The translations under genes and the position numbers were made by a program. A stretch of 64,000 nt of DNA, from the NCBI GenBank assembly GCA_019637295.1, contig JAHBVX010000015.1:62001-126000 (forward strand), given 5' to 3'. The stretch comes from Polyangiaceae bacterium (lineage in GTDB: Bacteria; Myxococcota_A; Polyangia; Polyangiales; Polyangiaceae). This document shows positions 1 to 7,495 of this stretch, one piece after another (position 1 is the stretch's first letter; each line of letters opens with the position of its first letter). The notes under the pieces are model-generated. The model was not told the origin of the DNA and made no database searches. It saw only the letters and a list, made by a program, of their open reading frames with translations.

Positions 1-232
1 GTGCGCCGATGAGCTGCAGGTGCTCCAAGTCGCGGTACAGCGTGCGTCGCGAGCAGGGCTCGTCCACCGCGCTTGCGAGCTGCTCGAGGGTCAGCCCGCC
101 CGGCGCCGCGTTCAGCGCGAAGTGCAGCTTCAGCAGGCGCGTCGCCTGGCGCCCCCGGTGGATGGGCTTGGCGCGCCCTCCGTTCGTGTGAGCCGTGCTG
201 GCCTTCGGGGGCTGCGCTCGCGGTTGTCCCAT
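1..232 (-). CDS. HTH (WYL/DeoR-type) transcriptional regulator, N-terminal part
   Basis: This gene runs off the left edge, so only 77 N-terminal residues are seen. It reads from an ATG at 232 on the minus strand. After a basic, disordered start comes a winged-helix DNA-binding domain (residues 28-77): RQATRLLKLHFALN, then LTLEQLASAVD, then the recognition helix SRRTLYRDLEHLQLIGA. The pattern 'S-R-R-T-x-Y-R-D-L-E-x-L' is typical of HTH_11 domains in WYL regulators, which usually bind DNA in the cytoplasm and sense ligands or nucleic acid through a C-terminal WYL domain. That domain, if present, lies outside the window. Family is fairly sure; target genes are unknown. Confidence 0.75.
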   Translation of the reverse strand, partial: MGQPRAQPPKASTAHTNGGRAKPIHRGRQATRLLKLHFALNAAPGGLTLEQLASAVDEPCSRRTLYRDLEHLQLIGA

Positions 233-309
233 GCCGATGCAGACTCCGGTCTATCGGTGCAGAGCGGCGACCTCAATGCTGAATGTCCGTTCCCGCGCCG
301 CGCCGACCT

Positions 310-1113
310 TCAGCGCAGCGCGGTGGAACACCGCCTGCGGCGCAGCAATCCCAAGCACGCGAGCAGCGGGAGCCCGAGCCAACCCACCAGTGAGCGTGTC
401 GAGCTCACCGAGCAGCCTCTCCGGCAGCCGCCCTCGCCCTCGCCCACCGGCGCATCCAGGGCAGGGCTCGCCGTGCTTCGCGGGCTCGGTAGGTCGCTCG
501 TCGCTCCGCCGCTGGCGGCTTCCTGGGTGTCGGGTGGCGTCGCGAACTCTGCCGTGTCACCGCTGGGCGCGGGTGGTGTTCCCGCGGCGTCGCTCGTGAC
601 GATCGTCGCGCCGGACTTGCCGGCGGCGCTCGGTGGATAGCAGTGCGCTACGGGTCGGCACTCGGCGGGAGCCTTGCAGGGACCGTCTTGCCCGCAGATG
701 CCCAGACTGACCCAAGCCTTCTTGGGGGGCCCTTCGGGTTGCGGCCGTGGCGGGCCGCCGAGCAAGTTGTCCCGCGGCACCGGCCGCTGCGCGCCCCAGC
801 CCCAACCAGTCCAGTGCAGCTCGCGAAACTCCTGACAGGTCTCGACCAGGAGGCAGCGTCGCCCGTCGTCGCATTGCTCGTCCGATGAGCACGGCGCGAG
901 CACACACTTTCCGCCGAGCGCTCCCCGGTAGCCGGGCGCGCAGTTCTTGGGTGCTGCCAGCACACATCGGGGGCCACCGTGATCCGTGACGCCGACCTGC
1001 CCCGGGGGGCAGCTCTTCGGTGGTGGAGGCACGGCGTCCGCGTGCGCCGTGCTGCTCGCGCCGAGCCCCAGGGTCACGATCACCAGCGCGAGGGCCTTCC
1101 GTGGTTGTCTCAT
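310..1113 (-). CDS. Secreted Cys-rich protein with MYXO-CTERM-type sorting tail
   Basis: The product has 267 residues. I chose the ATG at 1113 because it is followed directly by a signal peptide (MRQPRKALALVIVTLGLGA, cleavage likely after AHA). The mature part is Cys- and Pro-rich, with pairs such as CSSDEQCDDGRRC, and has no catalytic motif I recognise. The C-terminus carries GCRRGC, a hydrophobic stretch (LVGWLGLPLLACLGLL) and RRRR. This is the layout of the MYXO-CTERM signal, thought to be processed by a dedicated sorting system and to anchor proteins at the myxobacterial surface. The gene may share a strand with the regulator at the left edge, but a 77-base gap separates them. Function unknown. 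Confidence 0.75.
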   Translation of the reverse strand: MRQPRKALALVIVTLGLGASSTAHADAVPPPPKSCPPGQVGVTDHGGPRCVLAAPKNCAPGYRGALGGKCVLAPCSSDEQCDDGRRCLLVETCQEFRELHWTGWGWGAQRPVPRDNLLGGPPRPQPEGPPKKAWVSLGICGQDGPCKAPAECRPVAHCYPPSAAGKSGATIVTSDAAGTPPAPSGDTAEFATPPDTQEAASGGATSDLPSPRSTASPALDAPVGEGEGGCRRGCSVSSTRSLVGWLGLPLLACLGLLRRRRCSTALR

Positions 1114-1194
1114 GGTGCCAGTATACGACCAACGGAGCGCGAGCTGCTCGGCCAGTGGAAAGTGGCAGCCTCCTGACAAAGCGCAGCTTCCGAG

Positions 1195-2772
1195 TTGTCG
1201 AGAGTGGGCGGTTGGGGGACGCTAGCGCGACGCGTGCCACCACCACGCCCGGACCCCTACCGGGAGCTCTTCGAGCGCTCGGCTGACGCCATTCTCATCA
1301 TCGAGGACGGGCGCTTCGTGGAGTGCAACCAGGCGACGGTGGAGATGCTCGGCTACGAGCGCAAGGAAGACCTGCTCCGCGCCCACCCTGCGGAGCTGTC
1401 GCCGCCGACGCAACCCGATGGTCGCAGCTCCTTCGAGAAGGCGGACGAGATGATGGCCCTCGCCTTCGAGCGAGGCAGCCACCGATTCGAGTGGGACCAC
1501 CTGCGCGTGCATGGCGAGGTGTTTCCCGTCGAGGTCTTGCTCACCGCGGTCCAACATGACGAAAAGCGCGTGCTGCACGTCGTGTGGCGGGACATCACCG
1601 ACCGCAAGCGGCTCGAGGCGCAGCTCAGGCACTCTCAGAAGATGGAGGTCATCGGGCGTCTCGCCGGAGGTGTCGCGCACGACTTCAACAACCTGCTGGT
1701 CGCCATCCTGGGCAACGGCGAGCTGCTGCGCGCCAAGCTGCAGGACAGAGCCGACTTGACCGAGTTCGTGGACGAGATGCTCAGGGCCGGCCACCGGGGC
1801 GCCGAGCTGGTCCGGCAGCTGCTGTTCTTCAGCCGCAGCCACGAGACGCCCTGCGAGGTCATCGATCTGGTCCCGGTGTTGCGCGACGTACAGCGGATGC
1901 TCGAGCGGCTGATCGGCGAGGGCGTCCGGTTGGCCGTGCACGCAGGCGCCCATCCGCTCCCCATTCGGAGCACGCGCTGCCAGGCCGAGCAGATCATCGT
2001 CAACCTGGTGACCAACGCCCGCGACGCCATGCCCAAGGGAGGGACCGTCAGCGTGGGGCTCGAGCGGGTCCAGTTAGCCAGCGACAGCATCGGAGCGGTC
2101 GAACGACTCGCCCCCGGTCTCTATGCCCTCTTGTCCGTCTCCGACTCCGGAAGTGGCATGACCCCCGACGTCGTCGCCCGAGCGTTCGAACCATTCTTCA
2201 CCACCAAAGCGGTGGGCGCCGGAACCGGGCTGGGGCTCTCGACGGTCTACGGCATCGCCAAGGAGAGCGGCGGCGGAGTGCGGATCGACTCCGCGCCGGG
2301 ACGAGGCACCCGGGTCGAGGTCTACTGGCCGCTGTACGCGGGGGAAGCGGTCAGTCTGCCGCCCCGAGACGTGTCGCCGACCCGCGACGGGACGGAGCGG
2401 ATCGTGCTCGCCGAAGACGATGACCACGTCGCCAAGGTCGTACAGCGCGCGCTCGTCGCGCGCGGGTACCAGGTGGAGCGCGCCTGCGACGGCTGCGAAG
2501 CCCTGGATTGGGTCCTGGGCCAGCGCGGAACCGTCGACCTGCTCGTGACCGACGTCGTCATGCCTCGCATGGACGGACCCGAGCTCGTCCGGCAACTGAG
2601 GGCGCGCGGCGTCGAGGTGCCCGTGCTGCTGATCTCGGGCTACACCAAGGGTGCTCTCGACGGGCTCCAGCTCGATGACGGCAGGCACGGCTTCCTGGCC
2701 AAGCCCTTCACCGCGACGGAGCTGGCCAACAAGGTCCGTGAGTTGCTCGATCGGCGAGCCTCGTCGGGCTGA
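1195..2772 (+). CDS. Hybrid PAS sensor histidine kinase with receiver domain
   Basis: This is a cytoplasmic two-component sensor of about 525 residues without membrane segments. A PAS domain (about 20-137) comes first. A HisKA helix follows with the phospho-acceptor His at residue 162 in GGVAHDFNN. The ATPase domain has the N box LVTNARDAMP and glycine boxes SDSGSGM and GTGLGLSTVYGI. A receiver domain (about 400-525) ends the protein, with acidic pocket EDDD, phospho-acceptor Asp453 in LLVTDVVMP, and the conserved Lys in LAKPF. The kinase may phosphorylate its own receiver or pass phosphate on. The first open codon is TTG at 1195. GTG codons at 1204 and 1234 are equally possible starts, since no clear ribosome-binding site decides. 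Confidence 0.88.
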   Translation: MSRVGGWGTLARRVPPPRPDPYRELFERSADAILIIEDGRFVECNQATVEMLGYERKEDLLRAHPAELSPPTQPDGRSSFEKADEMMALAFERGSHRFEWDHLRVHGEVFPVEVLLTAVQHDEKRVLHVVWRDITDRKRLEAQLRHSQKMEVIGRLAGGVAHDFNNLLVAILGNGELLRAKLQDRADLTEFVDEMLRAGHRGAELVRQLLFFSRSHETPCEVIDLVPVLRDVQRMLERLIGEGVRLAVHAGAHPLPIRSTRCQAEQIIVNLVTNARDAMPKGGTVSVGLERVQLASDSIGAVERLAPGLYALLSVSDSGSGMTPDVVARAFEPFFTTKAVGAGTGLGLSTVYGIAKESGGGVRIDSAPGRGTRVEVYWPLYAGEAVSLPPRDVSPTRDGTERIVLAEDDDHVAKVVQRALVARGYQVERACDGCEALDWVLGQRGTVDLLVTDVVMPRMDGPELVRQLRARGVEVPVLLISGYTKGALDGLQLDDGRHGFLAKPFTATELANKVRELLDRRASSG

Positions 2773-2936
2773 CGCAGCCCGTTCCCGCGCCGCGCCGCGC
2801 CGTGCCTCCCAGCGCGCCCCCGGCGTGGTCTCACAGCCTCGATCCCGCCCGTCCGCCCCGCAGTAGTTTCGAGGAGTTGGCTTCCTCCAGGAGCTTTCGA
2901 GCCCAGGCGAGGCACTAGGCCTGATAGGCGTGAAGG

Positions 2937-3722
2937 GTGGCGCGCCCCTCGACGATAGTCGTCCTCTCCCTGATGACCCTCGCGGCGCTTCCGGGCTCTG
3001 GCTGTGGCGAAAGCAACCAAGGCACGAGCGAGCACGGTGGCCCGAAGACCGTCGCTGAGTTCAGTGAACTCTACGCGGACGCGCGCTGCTCGGATGCCGT
3101 CGCCTGCTGCGCTGCTGGCAATTGGGCCCACGATGTCGACGGGTGCCGAGTCGTCAAGGCATCCACCTTTCGACTGGTCAACGGCCACAACCCGATCCAT
3201 TTTGACGCGGTAGCCGCCGAACAGTGCCTGACGGAGCTGCGCGCGCGGGCGCAGAGTTGTGGCTCCCGCCTGCCGGTCGCGTGCCGGCGCGTGTTCTACG
3301 GGGACACGGCGCCCGGCGCGCCCTGCAGCGACGAAGGGGACTGCGCCCTCCCCGACGAGGGATACGCCACCTGCCTGGGCAAACCCGGCTCCCGCGCTTG
3401 TTTCGTCCATGTTCGGGGCGGGGTCGGGGACGCTTGCGGGAGCAGCGAGAGCAATGTGGAGGTGGACTGTGATCTCGATCCCGCCCTGTATTGCGACAGC
3501 TCGAGCTACACGTGTCAACCGCGACGAGCCTTGGGGGCGGCGTGTGCGCCCGCGCACGAGGCGTGTGTCGACGGAGCCTATTGCGCGGCGAGCGGAACCT
3601 GCGTGCCAGCCCTCGCCGCAGGCGAGCCTTGTGACGGAGCCGGATGCCTCCATGGGTTCTGCAACGCCAACACGAACGTCTGCACCAACCACGGCCCGGA
3701 CACCTGCTACGTGCCGCTCTGA
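2937..3722 (+). CDS. Cys-rich lipoprotein
   Basis: The 261-residue product begins with GTG, preceded by GAAGG. The signal sequence ends in the lipobox-like GSGC, so lipid attachment is likely at about Cys23. The mature region has an N-terminal helical part with paired cysteines (CSDAVACC), then several 'PC-x-EGDC' and 'GAAC-x(6)-C-x-DGAYC' units of the kind seen in Dickkopf-like Cys-rich repeats of myxobacterial surface proteins. No enzyme motif is visible. It faces away from the kinase upstream by 164 bases and is probably a separate transcript. Function unknown. Confidence 0.7.
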   Translation: MARPSTIVVLSLMTLAALPGSGCGESNQGTSEHGGPKTVAEFSELYADARCSDAVACCAAGNWAHDVDGCRVVKASTFRLVNGHNPIHFDAVAAEQCLTELRARAQSCGSRLPVACRRVFYGDTAPGAPCSDEGDCALPDEGYATCLGKPGSRACFVHVRGGVGDACGSSESNVEVDCDLDPALYCDSSSYTCQPRRALGAACAPAHEACVDGAYCAASGTCVPALAAGEPCDGAGCLHGFCNANTNVCTNHGPDTCYVPL

Positions 3723-3753
3723 GTGCAGCAAGTCGCGGTGACTCCGCGTTAGC

Positions 3754-3873
3754 TCACGGGAACCTCACCACCACCGACCTCGTGCTGCCGGCTAGGACGT
3801 CGATCGCGACGGCCTTCTTCCCGAGCTCGGGATGAGCGAACGTGACGGTATGGGGGCTGCGGCGAGACGTCAT
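3754..3873 (-). pseudogene. Relic: C-terminal tail of a PEGA-type domain
   Basis: A 39-residue reading frame (ATG 3873, TGA 3754-3756) contains HTVTFAHPELGKKAVAI and SVVVRFP before the stop. This matches the last strands of PEGA domains as found at the ends of myxobacterial kinases and TPR proteins. A stop codon lies five codons upstream in the same frame, and no start with a ribosome-binding site is seen. It is most likely the leftover 3' end of a lost gene and not a small gene. Confidence 0.5.
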
Positions 3874-3937
3874 GCAAGGACTACATCACCGCGGCCGCGG
3901 GCGGACAACGGTCCCCGCGCAGGCGCGCGCGCGCTGC

Positions 3938-4540
3938 TCAGGGCTTGCACACGCCGTGGGTCGCGTGGCCCACGTTCAGGCAATCTTGCACCGCCCCGCA
4001 GTAGCTCGTCCCGAGGGGGCAAATGTTGGTGCACTTGCCCTGGAAGCACTGGAACAGAATGTCGCAGTCGGAGCTCTTGCTGCACGCGGCGTTGAGGTTG
4101 CCGCAGGGGCCGCAGCTCTCGCAGGTGCCCTGACTCGGCCCGGAGATGCGGCACACCTGCAGCGCAGGGCAGCCCGTGCCGTAGCCCGGCGTGCTGCACG
4201 CGGCCCCCGACGGCTCCGGCAGCGACAGCCCTGGGTGCATCGCGCCGCTGCCGCCCGTGCCGCCCAGCGCGCCCCCGCTGCCGCCCGTTCCCGCACCGCC
4301 GAGACCTCCGCTCGCGCCGCCCGCTGCGCTACCGCCCGCTCCGCCCGCTGCGCTACCGCCCGCTCCGCCCGCTCCGCTCGCGCCGCCCGCGCCGCCCAGA
4401 CCTCCACCGATCCCTCCGCTTCCGCCGACGCCTCCGGAGAGACCTGCGCCCCCGCTGCCACCGGGTCCGAGCTCTTCGCTCTCGGCGCACGCCGCGAGCG
4501 CGGCGGTGAGCAGAGCGAGCAGCGCGCAGCGTGCGACCAT
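3938..4540 (-). CDS. Lipoprotein with Gly/Ala-rich linker and Cys-rich domain
   Basis: The 200-residue product starts at ATG 4540, directly before a lipoprotein signal peptide (MVARCALLALLTAALAAC). The lipobox is LAAC, with the lipidated Cys at residue 18. A long Gly/Ser/Ala linker (about 25-100) follows, built from imperfect GGAGGS-type units. The globular end has twelve or more cysteines (for example CESCGPCGNLNAAC), probably disulfide-bonded. The linker and disulfide head suggest display on the outer surface. The end of a broken reading frame (4541-5147) lies immediately upstream. Function unknown. Confidence 0.75.
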   Translation of the reverse strand: MVARCALLALLTAALAACAESEELGPGGSGGAGLSGGVGGSGGIGGGLGGAGGASGAGGAGGSAAGGAGGSAAGGASGGLGGAGTGGSGGALGGTGGSGAMHPGLSLPEPSGAACSTPGYGTGCPALQVCRISGPSQGTCESCGPCGNLNAACSKSSDCDILFQCFQGKCTNICPLGTSYCGAVQDCLNVGHATHGVCKP

Positions 4541-5147
4541 GGAGGTGCCCACACTGTAGCGCCGTTCGCGCGCTGCGCGTAGACAACCGCGAAGTGCGTC
4601 GGGTCGACGAAGCCGCAAGCCCAGCGGACGCTGGCGAGCCTTTGCGTCTGCGCCCCGCTGTCGAGGTCGATCTCGAGGAGCGCTCCCGGGGCGCCCGCGC
4701 AGACGAAGACCTTCTCCTGCCCCGGGACGAGGCACAGCCCGTAGACGTCCTGCGTGTCGGTCCACGGGAGCGGGCGCACCGTACCGTCTTTTCGCGGACC
4801 TCGATGGCCGCGGGCGTGTACGGGTTTCCCGCCGCGAACCGGCGCACGAGCACCATGCGCCCGCGCGGGGTCGGGCCGGCCTCCTGCAGCCCCTTCTCCA
4901 GCTTGAAGTGCGCCTGGGCCTGGGCGAACGGATGAGGCGGCGGCGCGCCTTGGAAGAGCTGCACCTCCGCGGGCGCCACGGCGGGAGCCGCCGGCGCAGG
5001 CGTGGCCGCCGGAAGGATCGTGGCGAGCCCGTCGGGGATCGGCTGGCCGCGCTTGGTCTCGGCCTCCTTCACGTGCTGGAGGAACGCGTCCCACGACGCG
5101 AACCAGCGGATCATCGCGTCCTCGAGATCGAGCTCGGCGGCGATCAC
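4541..5147 (-). pseudogene. Frameshifted gene with beta-propeller-like C-terminal half
   Basis: Reading starts at GTG 5147, overlapping the upstream gene's stop as GTGA. The first frame encodes an acidic N-terminus (LDLEDAMIRWFASWDAF), a Pro/Ala stretch and VLVRRFAAGNPYTPAAIEVR. At about 4787-4796 the frame is lost. One inserted base in CGCGAAAAGAC restores KDGTVRPLPWTD, then DVYGLCLVPGQEKVFVCAG and LLEIDLDSG, which look like propeller blades. The restored frame has no stop before it runs into the lipoprotein gene at 4540, so the 3' end is also lost or fused. This is either a decaying gene or two sequencing errors. Confidence 0.55.
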
Positions 5148-5467
5148 TCCGCGCGGGAGACCCCGAAGGCGATCTCGCCGCCCGCGCTCATTCCGATCTG
5201 CACCCCGCTCGCGAGCTCGCCTTCGCGCGGGTCGCTCTCGCCGGTGTCGTCCTTCACCTGCTGCCACGTGTCCGCGAGCCCGCGGAGGTAACGGGACTCG
5301 ACGCGCCGCCAACCGAGGTCGACCTTCACCTGACGCGTGCCGAGGAGCGTGATCAGCTCGGACACGTCGGCCGGCGCCGCCGCCGCCGCCGCGGCCATCG
5401 CGGGGGTCAGGGTGCCGGCGGCGCCAGCGGCGCGCGCGCGCGCCACGTCCACGAGGTTCTTGAGCAT
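5144..5467 (-). CDS. Small hypothetical protein, first gene of a broken operon
   Basis: The 107-residue product starts at ATG 5467 with a good ribosome-binding site (GGGAGAAAG) a few bases before it. It has an Ala-rich N-terminal helix and then ELITLLGTRQVKVDLGWRRV and WQQVKDDTGESDPREGEL. There is no signal peptide or membrane segment, so it is probably cytoplasmic. Its stop overlaps the start of the frameshifted gene (4541-5147) as GTGA, which suggests co-translation of the pair when intact. I do not recognise the family. Confidence 0.55.
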   Translation of the reverse strand: MLKNLVDVARARAAGAAGTLTPAMAAAAAAAPADVSELITLLGTRQVKVDLGWRRVESRYLRGLADTWQQVKDDTGESDPREGELASGVQIGMSAGGEIAFGVSRAE

Positions 5468-5636
5468 GTTCCGACTTTCTCCCGGTTCGAGACTGGGCGC
5501 ATGCTCACTCGGGTGCGATCGGGGGTCCAACGGGTGGAGCTCGTCTGCTCGTCGTGCGTCCGGGCCCGCGTCGCCGGTGAGCGCCTTGGCGGGGCACGCG
5601 CCCTGTCGCTCCGGGCAAGACGAGTTGGTTCAATGC

Positions 5637-6107
5637 TCAGTCTGCGTCGCCACGGTTCCCGCGTGCGTGGCCCCGTGACGTGGTCACCGATGCGCCCCAC
5701 GGCTTCCCTCCGCGTCGCACGCTGCGCGCCGCGAGGGCGAGGGAGAGCATGACGAGGAGGGTCGTGGAGCCCGGCGTCGGGGACACCGCGCAGCCCCGTC
5801 CGCGGGGCGAACGTTCGGCTCCGCGCTCGCGCCGCCGGTGTTCGGCGCGCCGCCGGTGTTCGGCGCGCCGCCGGTGTTCGCGCCGCTCGAGCCGCCGCTC
5901 GACGTTCCCGCGCCGCCCGAGGCACCCGCCTGCCCGCAGTCCTCGTCCGCCCGCCGGCTCGATGAGATGTCCCATCGCGCAGCGCGTGCCGGCGTCGTCC
6001 ACGAAGATGGGCAGCACTCGCCCGGGGAAGCGTCGGTTCTTGGGGAAGACGCCCCGCTCGCGGTACTGGCTCAGCCGCTGCAGGCGCGTCGCGCGCTCCC
6101 GCTGGAC
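5637..6107 (-). pseudogene. Broken MYXO-CTERM protein gene
   Basis: Three pieces of one gene can be read in different frames. From 6107 comes RATRLQRLSQYRERGVFPKN, then VLPIFVDDAGTRCAMGHLIE. A one-base shift near 5945 gives DEDCGQAG followed by a Gly/Ser/Asn linker with three APNTGG units. A second shift near 5805 gives the sorting tail GCAVSPTPGSTTLLVMLSL and the basic SVRR. The signal peptide and start are missing, because the ArsR promoter occupies that place. The layout resembles secreted myxobacterial proteins ending in a MYXO-CTERM signal. Degeneration is the likely explanation; frameshift sequencing errors cannot explain the missing start. Confidence 0.6.
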
Positions 6108-6133
6108 GGACCCAATAATATAGTCCTTGCGTT

Positions 6134-6153
6134 ATATAACATCAATGTTATAT
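6134..6153. promoter_or_regulatory. Palindromic operator of the ArsR gene
   Basis: A perfect 20-base palindrome, ATATAACAT-CA-ATGTTATAT, stands in an AT-rich island in otherwise GC-rich DNA and ends two bases before the ATG at 6156. ArsR-family repressors bind such imperfect or perfect 12-2-12-type repeats over their own promoter. The -10-like TATAAC lies inside the left arm, so a bound repressor would block transcription. Autoregulation is inferred. Confidence 0.7.
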
Positions 6154-6155
6154 TG

Positions 6156-6503
6156 ATGTCCGTGCAGGCGCAGCGCTCATTGGACGCGACGTTGGTGGCC
6201 CTGTCGGACCCGACCCGGCGCGCGATCCTCGCGCGGCTCGCCGGGGGAGAGGCCACCGTCAACGAGCTGGCCGAGCCCTTCACGCTCTCGCAGCCGGCGA
6301 TCTCCAGGCACGTCAAGGTGCTCGCGGAGGCCGGGCTGATCCTGCAGCGAGTGGAGGGAGCCAAGCGCCCCTGTCGCCTCGCCCCCGGAGCCTTGTCCGA
6401 GCTCGACGAGTACCTCGGGATGCTGCGCAAGGCGCTGGAACGAAACTACGGCCGCCTCGATCGTCTCTTGGCGAGTCAACGGAGAAAGGACAGCAGGTCA
6501 TGA
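6156..6503 (+). CDS. ArsR-family winged-helix regulator
   Basis: The 115-residue product starts at ATG 6156, just after the palindrome. The ArsR helix-turn-helix is clear: LVALSDPTRRAILARLAGGE, VNELAEPFTLSQPAISRHVK (recognition helix) and VLAEAGLILQRVEGAKR. No metal-binding Cys cluster (ELCVC) is present, so it is of the non-metal type usually paired with SRPBCC proteins. Its stop overlaps the next start as ATGA. It probably represses the ArsR-SRPBCC-VOC operon. Confidence 0.9.
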   Translation: MSVQAQRSLDATLVALSDPTRRAILARLAGGEATVNELAEPFTLSQPAISRHVKVLAEAGLILQRVEGAKRPCRLAPGALSELDEYLGMLRKALERNYGRLDRLLASQRRKDSRS

Positions 6504-6982
6504 GCAAGTTGGTTCTGGAGACCGAAGGGGAGACCTTCGTCATCGTCAAGCGGCGGTTCGAAGCGTCGCCCGAGGCGGTGTACCGCGCGCACATGGAACC
6601 CGAGCTCATTCAGCAGTGGATGCTCGGCCCTGACGGCTGGACGATGCCCGTGTGCGTCAACGACGCTAGGCCCGGCGGCAAGCTCCGCTACGAGTGGGCT
6701 GATGGAAAAGGCGGAGGCTTCTACCTGACCGGGGAGATCCTCGAGCTCGACCCCCCGCATCGCATCGTTCATGTCGAACGGATGCACCTGCCCGACCCCA
6801 CCCCGGACAATCACATCGTCACGACGTTCACGCCGGATGGCTCCGGAACCCTCATGACCATGCGCATGACCCTCCCCGACGCGGAGACCCGCAAGATGAT
6901 GCTGGGCTCGGGCATGGAGCACGGGATGGAAGCGTCGTACGAGCGGCTCGAGCGCGTCAGCGGCTGGAGCGGTGCAGCGTGA
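6500..6982 (+). CDS. SRPBCC (AHSA1-like) domain protein
   Basis: The 160-residue cytoplasmic protein has the Activator-of-Hsp90 homologue 1 / START-like fold: VKRRFEASPEAVYRAHMEPE, LIQQWMLGPDGW, GGKLRYEW and a C-terminal helix GMEASYERLERV. Such proteins bind hydrophobic ligands in a central cavity; the ligand here is unknown. It overlaps the ArsR gene at its start (ATGA) and the VOC gene at its end (GTGA), so the three are translationally coupled. ArsR-SRPBCC pairs are common stress or small-molecule response units in bacteria. Confidence 0.88.
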   Translation: MSKLVLETEGETFVIVKRRFEASPEAVYRAHMEPELIQQWMLGPDGWTMPVCVNDARPGGKLRYEWADGKGGGFYLTGEILELDPPHRIVHVERMHLPDPTPDNHIVTTFTPDGSGTLMTMRMTLPDAETRKMMLGSGMEHGMEASYERLERVSGWSGAA

Positions 6983-7395
6983 CCGCGCGCGAGCCCGAGG
7001 CTGTCGCGAGGTCCTCCGTTCACCTCAGCATCGACGTCCCGAACCTCGACCGAGGCATCCACTTCTACGGCCGCGTGTTCGGCTTCCGCGAGACCTCCCG
7101 GCCGTTCCCGACGATGGCCATCCTCGACGCCCACAACGTCACCGTGTGCATGCACGAAAAGGCGGCCGGCACCCAGAGCTCACCCGCAGGCGACGAGGTG
7201 CGTCGCTACGAGCGGCACTGGACGCCGGTGCACCTGGACCTGCACGTCGCCGAGTTCGACGCCGTGCTGGCCAACGTGCGGGCCGAGGGCGGCTTGGTGG
7301 AGAGCGAGTTCCGAACTCAGGGGCCGAAGCCGGTCGCGTTCTGCAGCGACCCGTTCGGCAACGGCTTCTGCGTGATTGGCGACCGCTCGCGGTGA
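6979..7395 (+). CDS. VOC-family (glyoxalase/bleomycin-resistance fold) protein
   Basis: The 138-residue protein starts at GTG 6979, overlapping the SRPBCC stop. It has the paired beta-alpha-beta-beta-beta layout of VOC proteins: VHLSIDVPNLDRGIHFYGRV, then HLDLHVAEFDAVLANV, ending in FCSDPFGNGFCVIGD, where 'DPFGNGF' is the family signature. Candidate metal ligands are His17 region, His near VHLDLHV and a C-terminal acidic residue. Substrate unknown. It is the last gene of the ArsR operon, which suggests a role in detoxification of a small molecule. Confidence 0.85.
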   Translation: MTAREPEAVARSSVHLSIDVPNLDRGIHFYGRVFGFRETSRPFPTMAILDAHNVTVCMHEKAAGTQSSPAGDEVRRYERHWTPVHLDLHVAEFDAVLANVRAEGGLVESEFRTQGPKPVAFCSDPFGNGFCVIGDRSR

Positions 7396-7495
7396 GCGTA
7401 GAACGCTGGCGTCATGCGCCCGACCACGCCCCACGACCCGAGCCTGGATCTCGAGAGTCCGGACGCGGGCCGCGCATGGCGTTCCCCGAGGGGAG

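Noticed and set aside
2640-3731. Long minus-strand open frame opposite the Cys-rich lipoprotein gene
   Set aside because: It is a shadow of the plus-strand gene, rich in Arg/Gly/Ala with no domain, signal or ribosome-binding site. High GC opens many such frames.
4250-4440. Short tandem GC-rich repeats that could suggest a CRISPR or VNTR locus
   Set aside because: They encode the Gly/Ser/Ala linker of the lipoprotein; units are irregular and without unique spacers.
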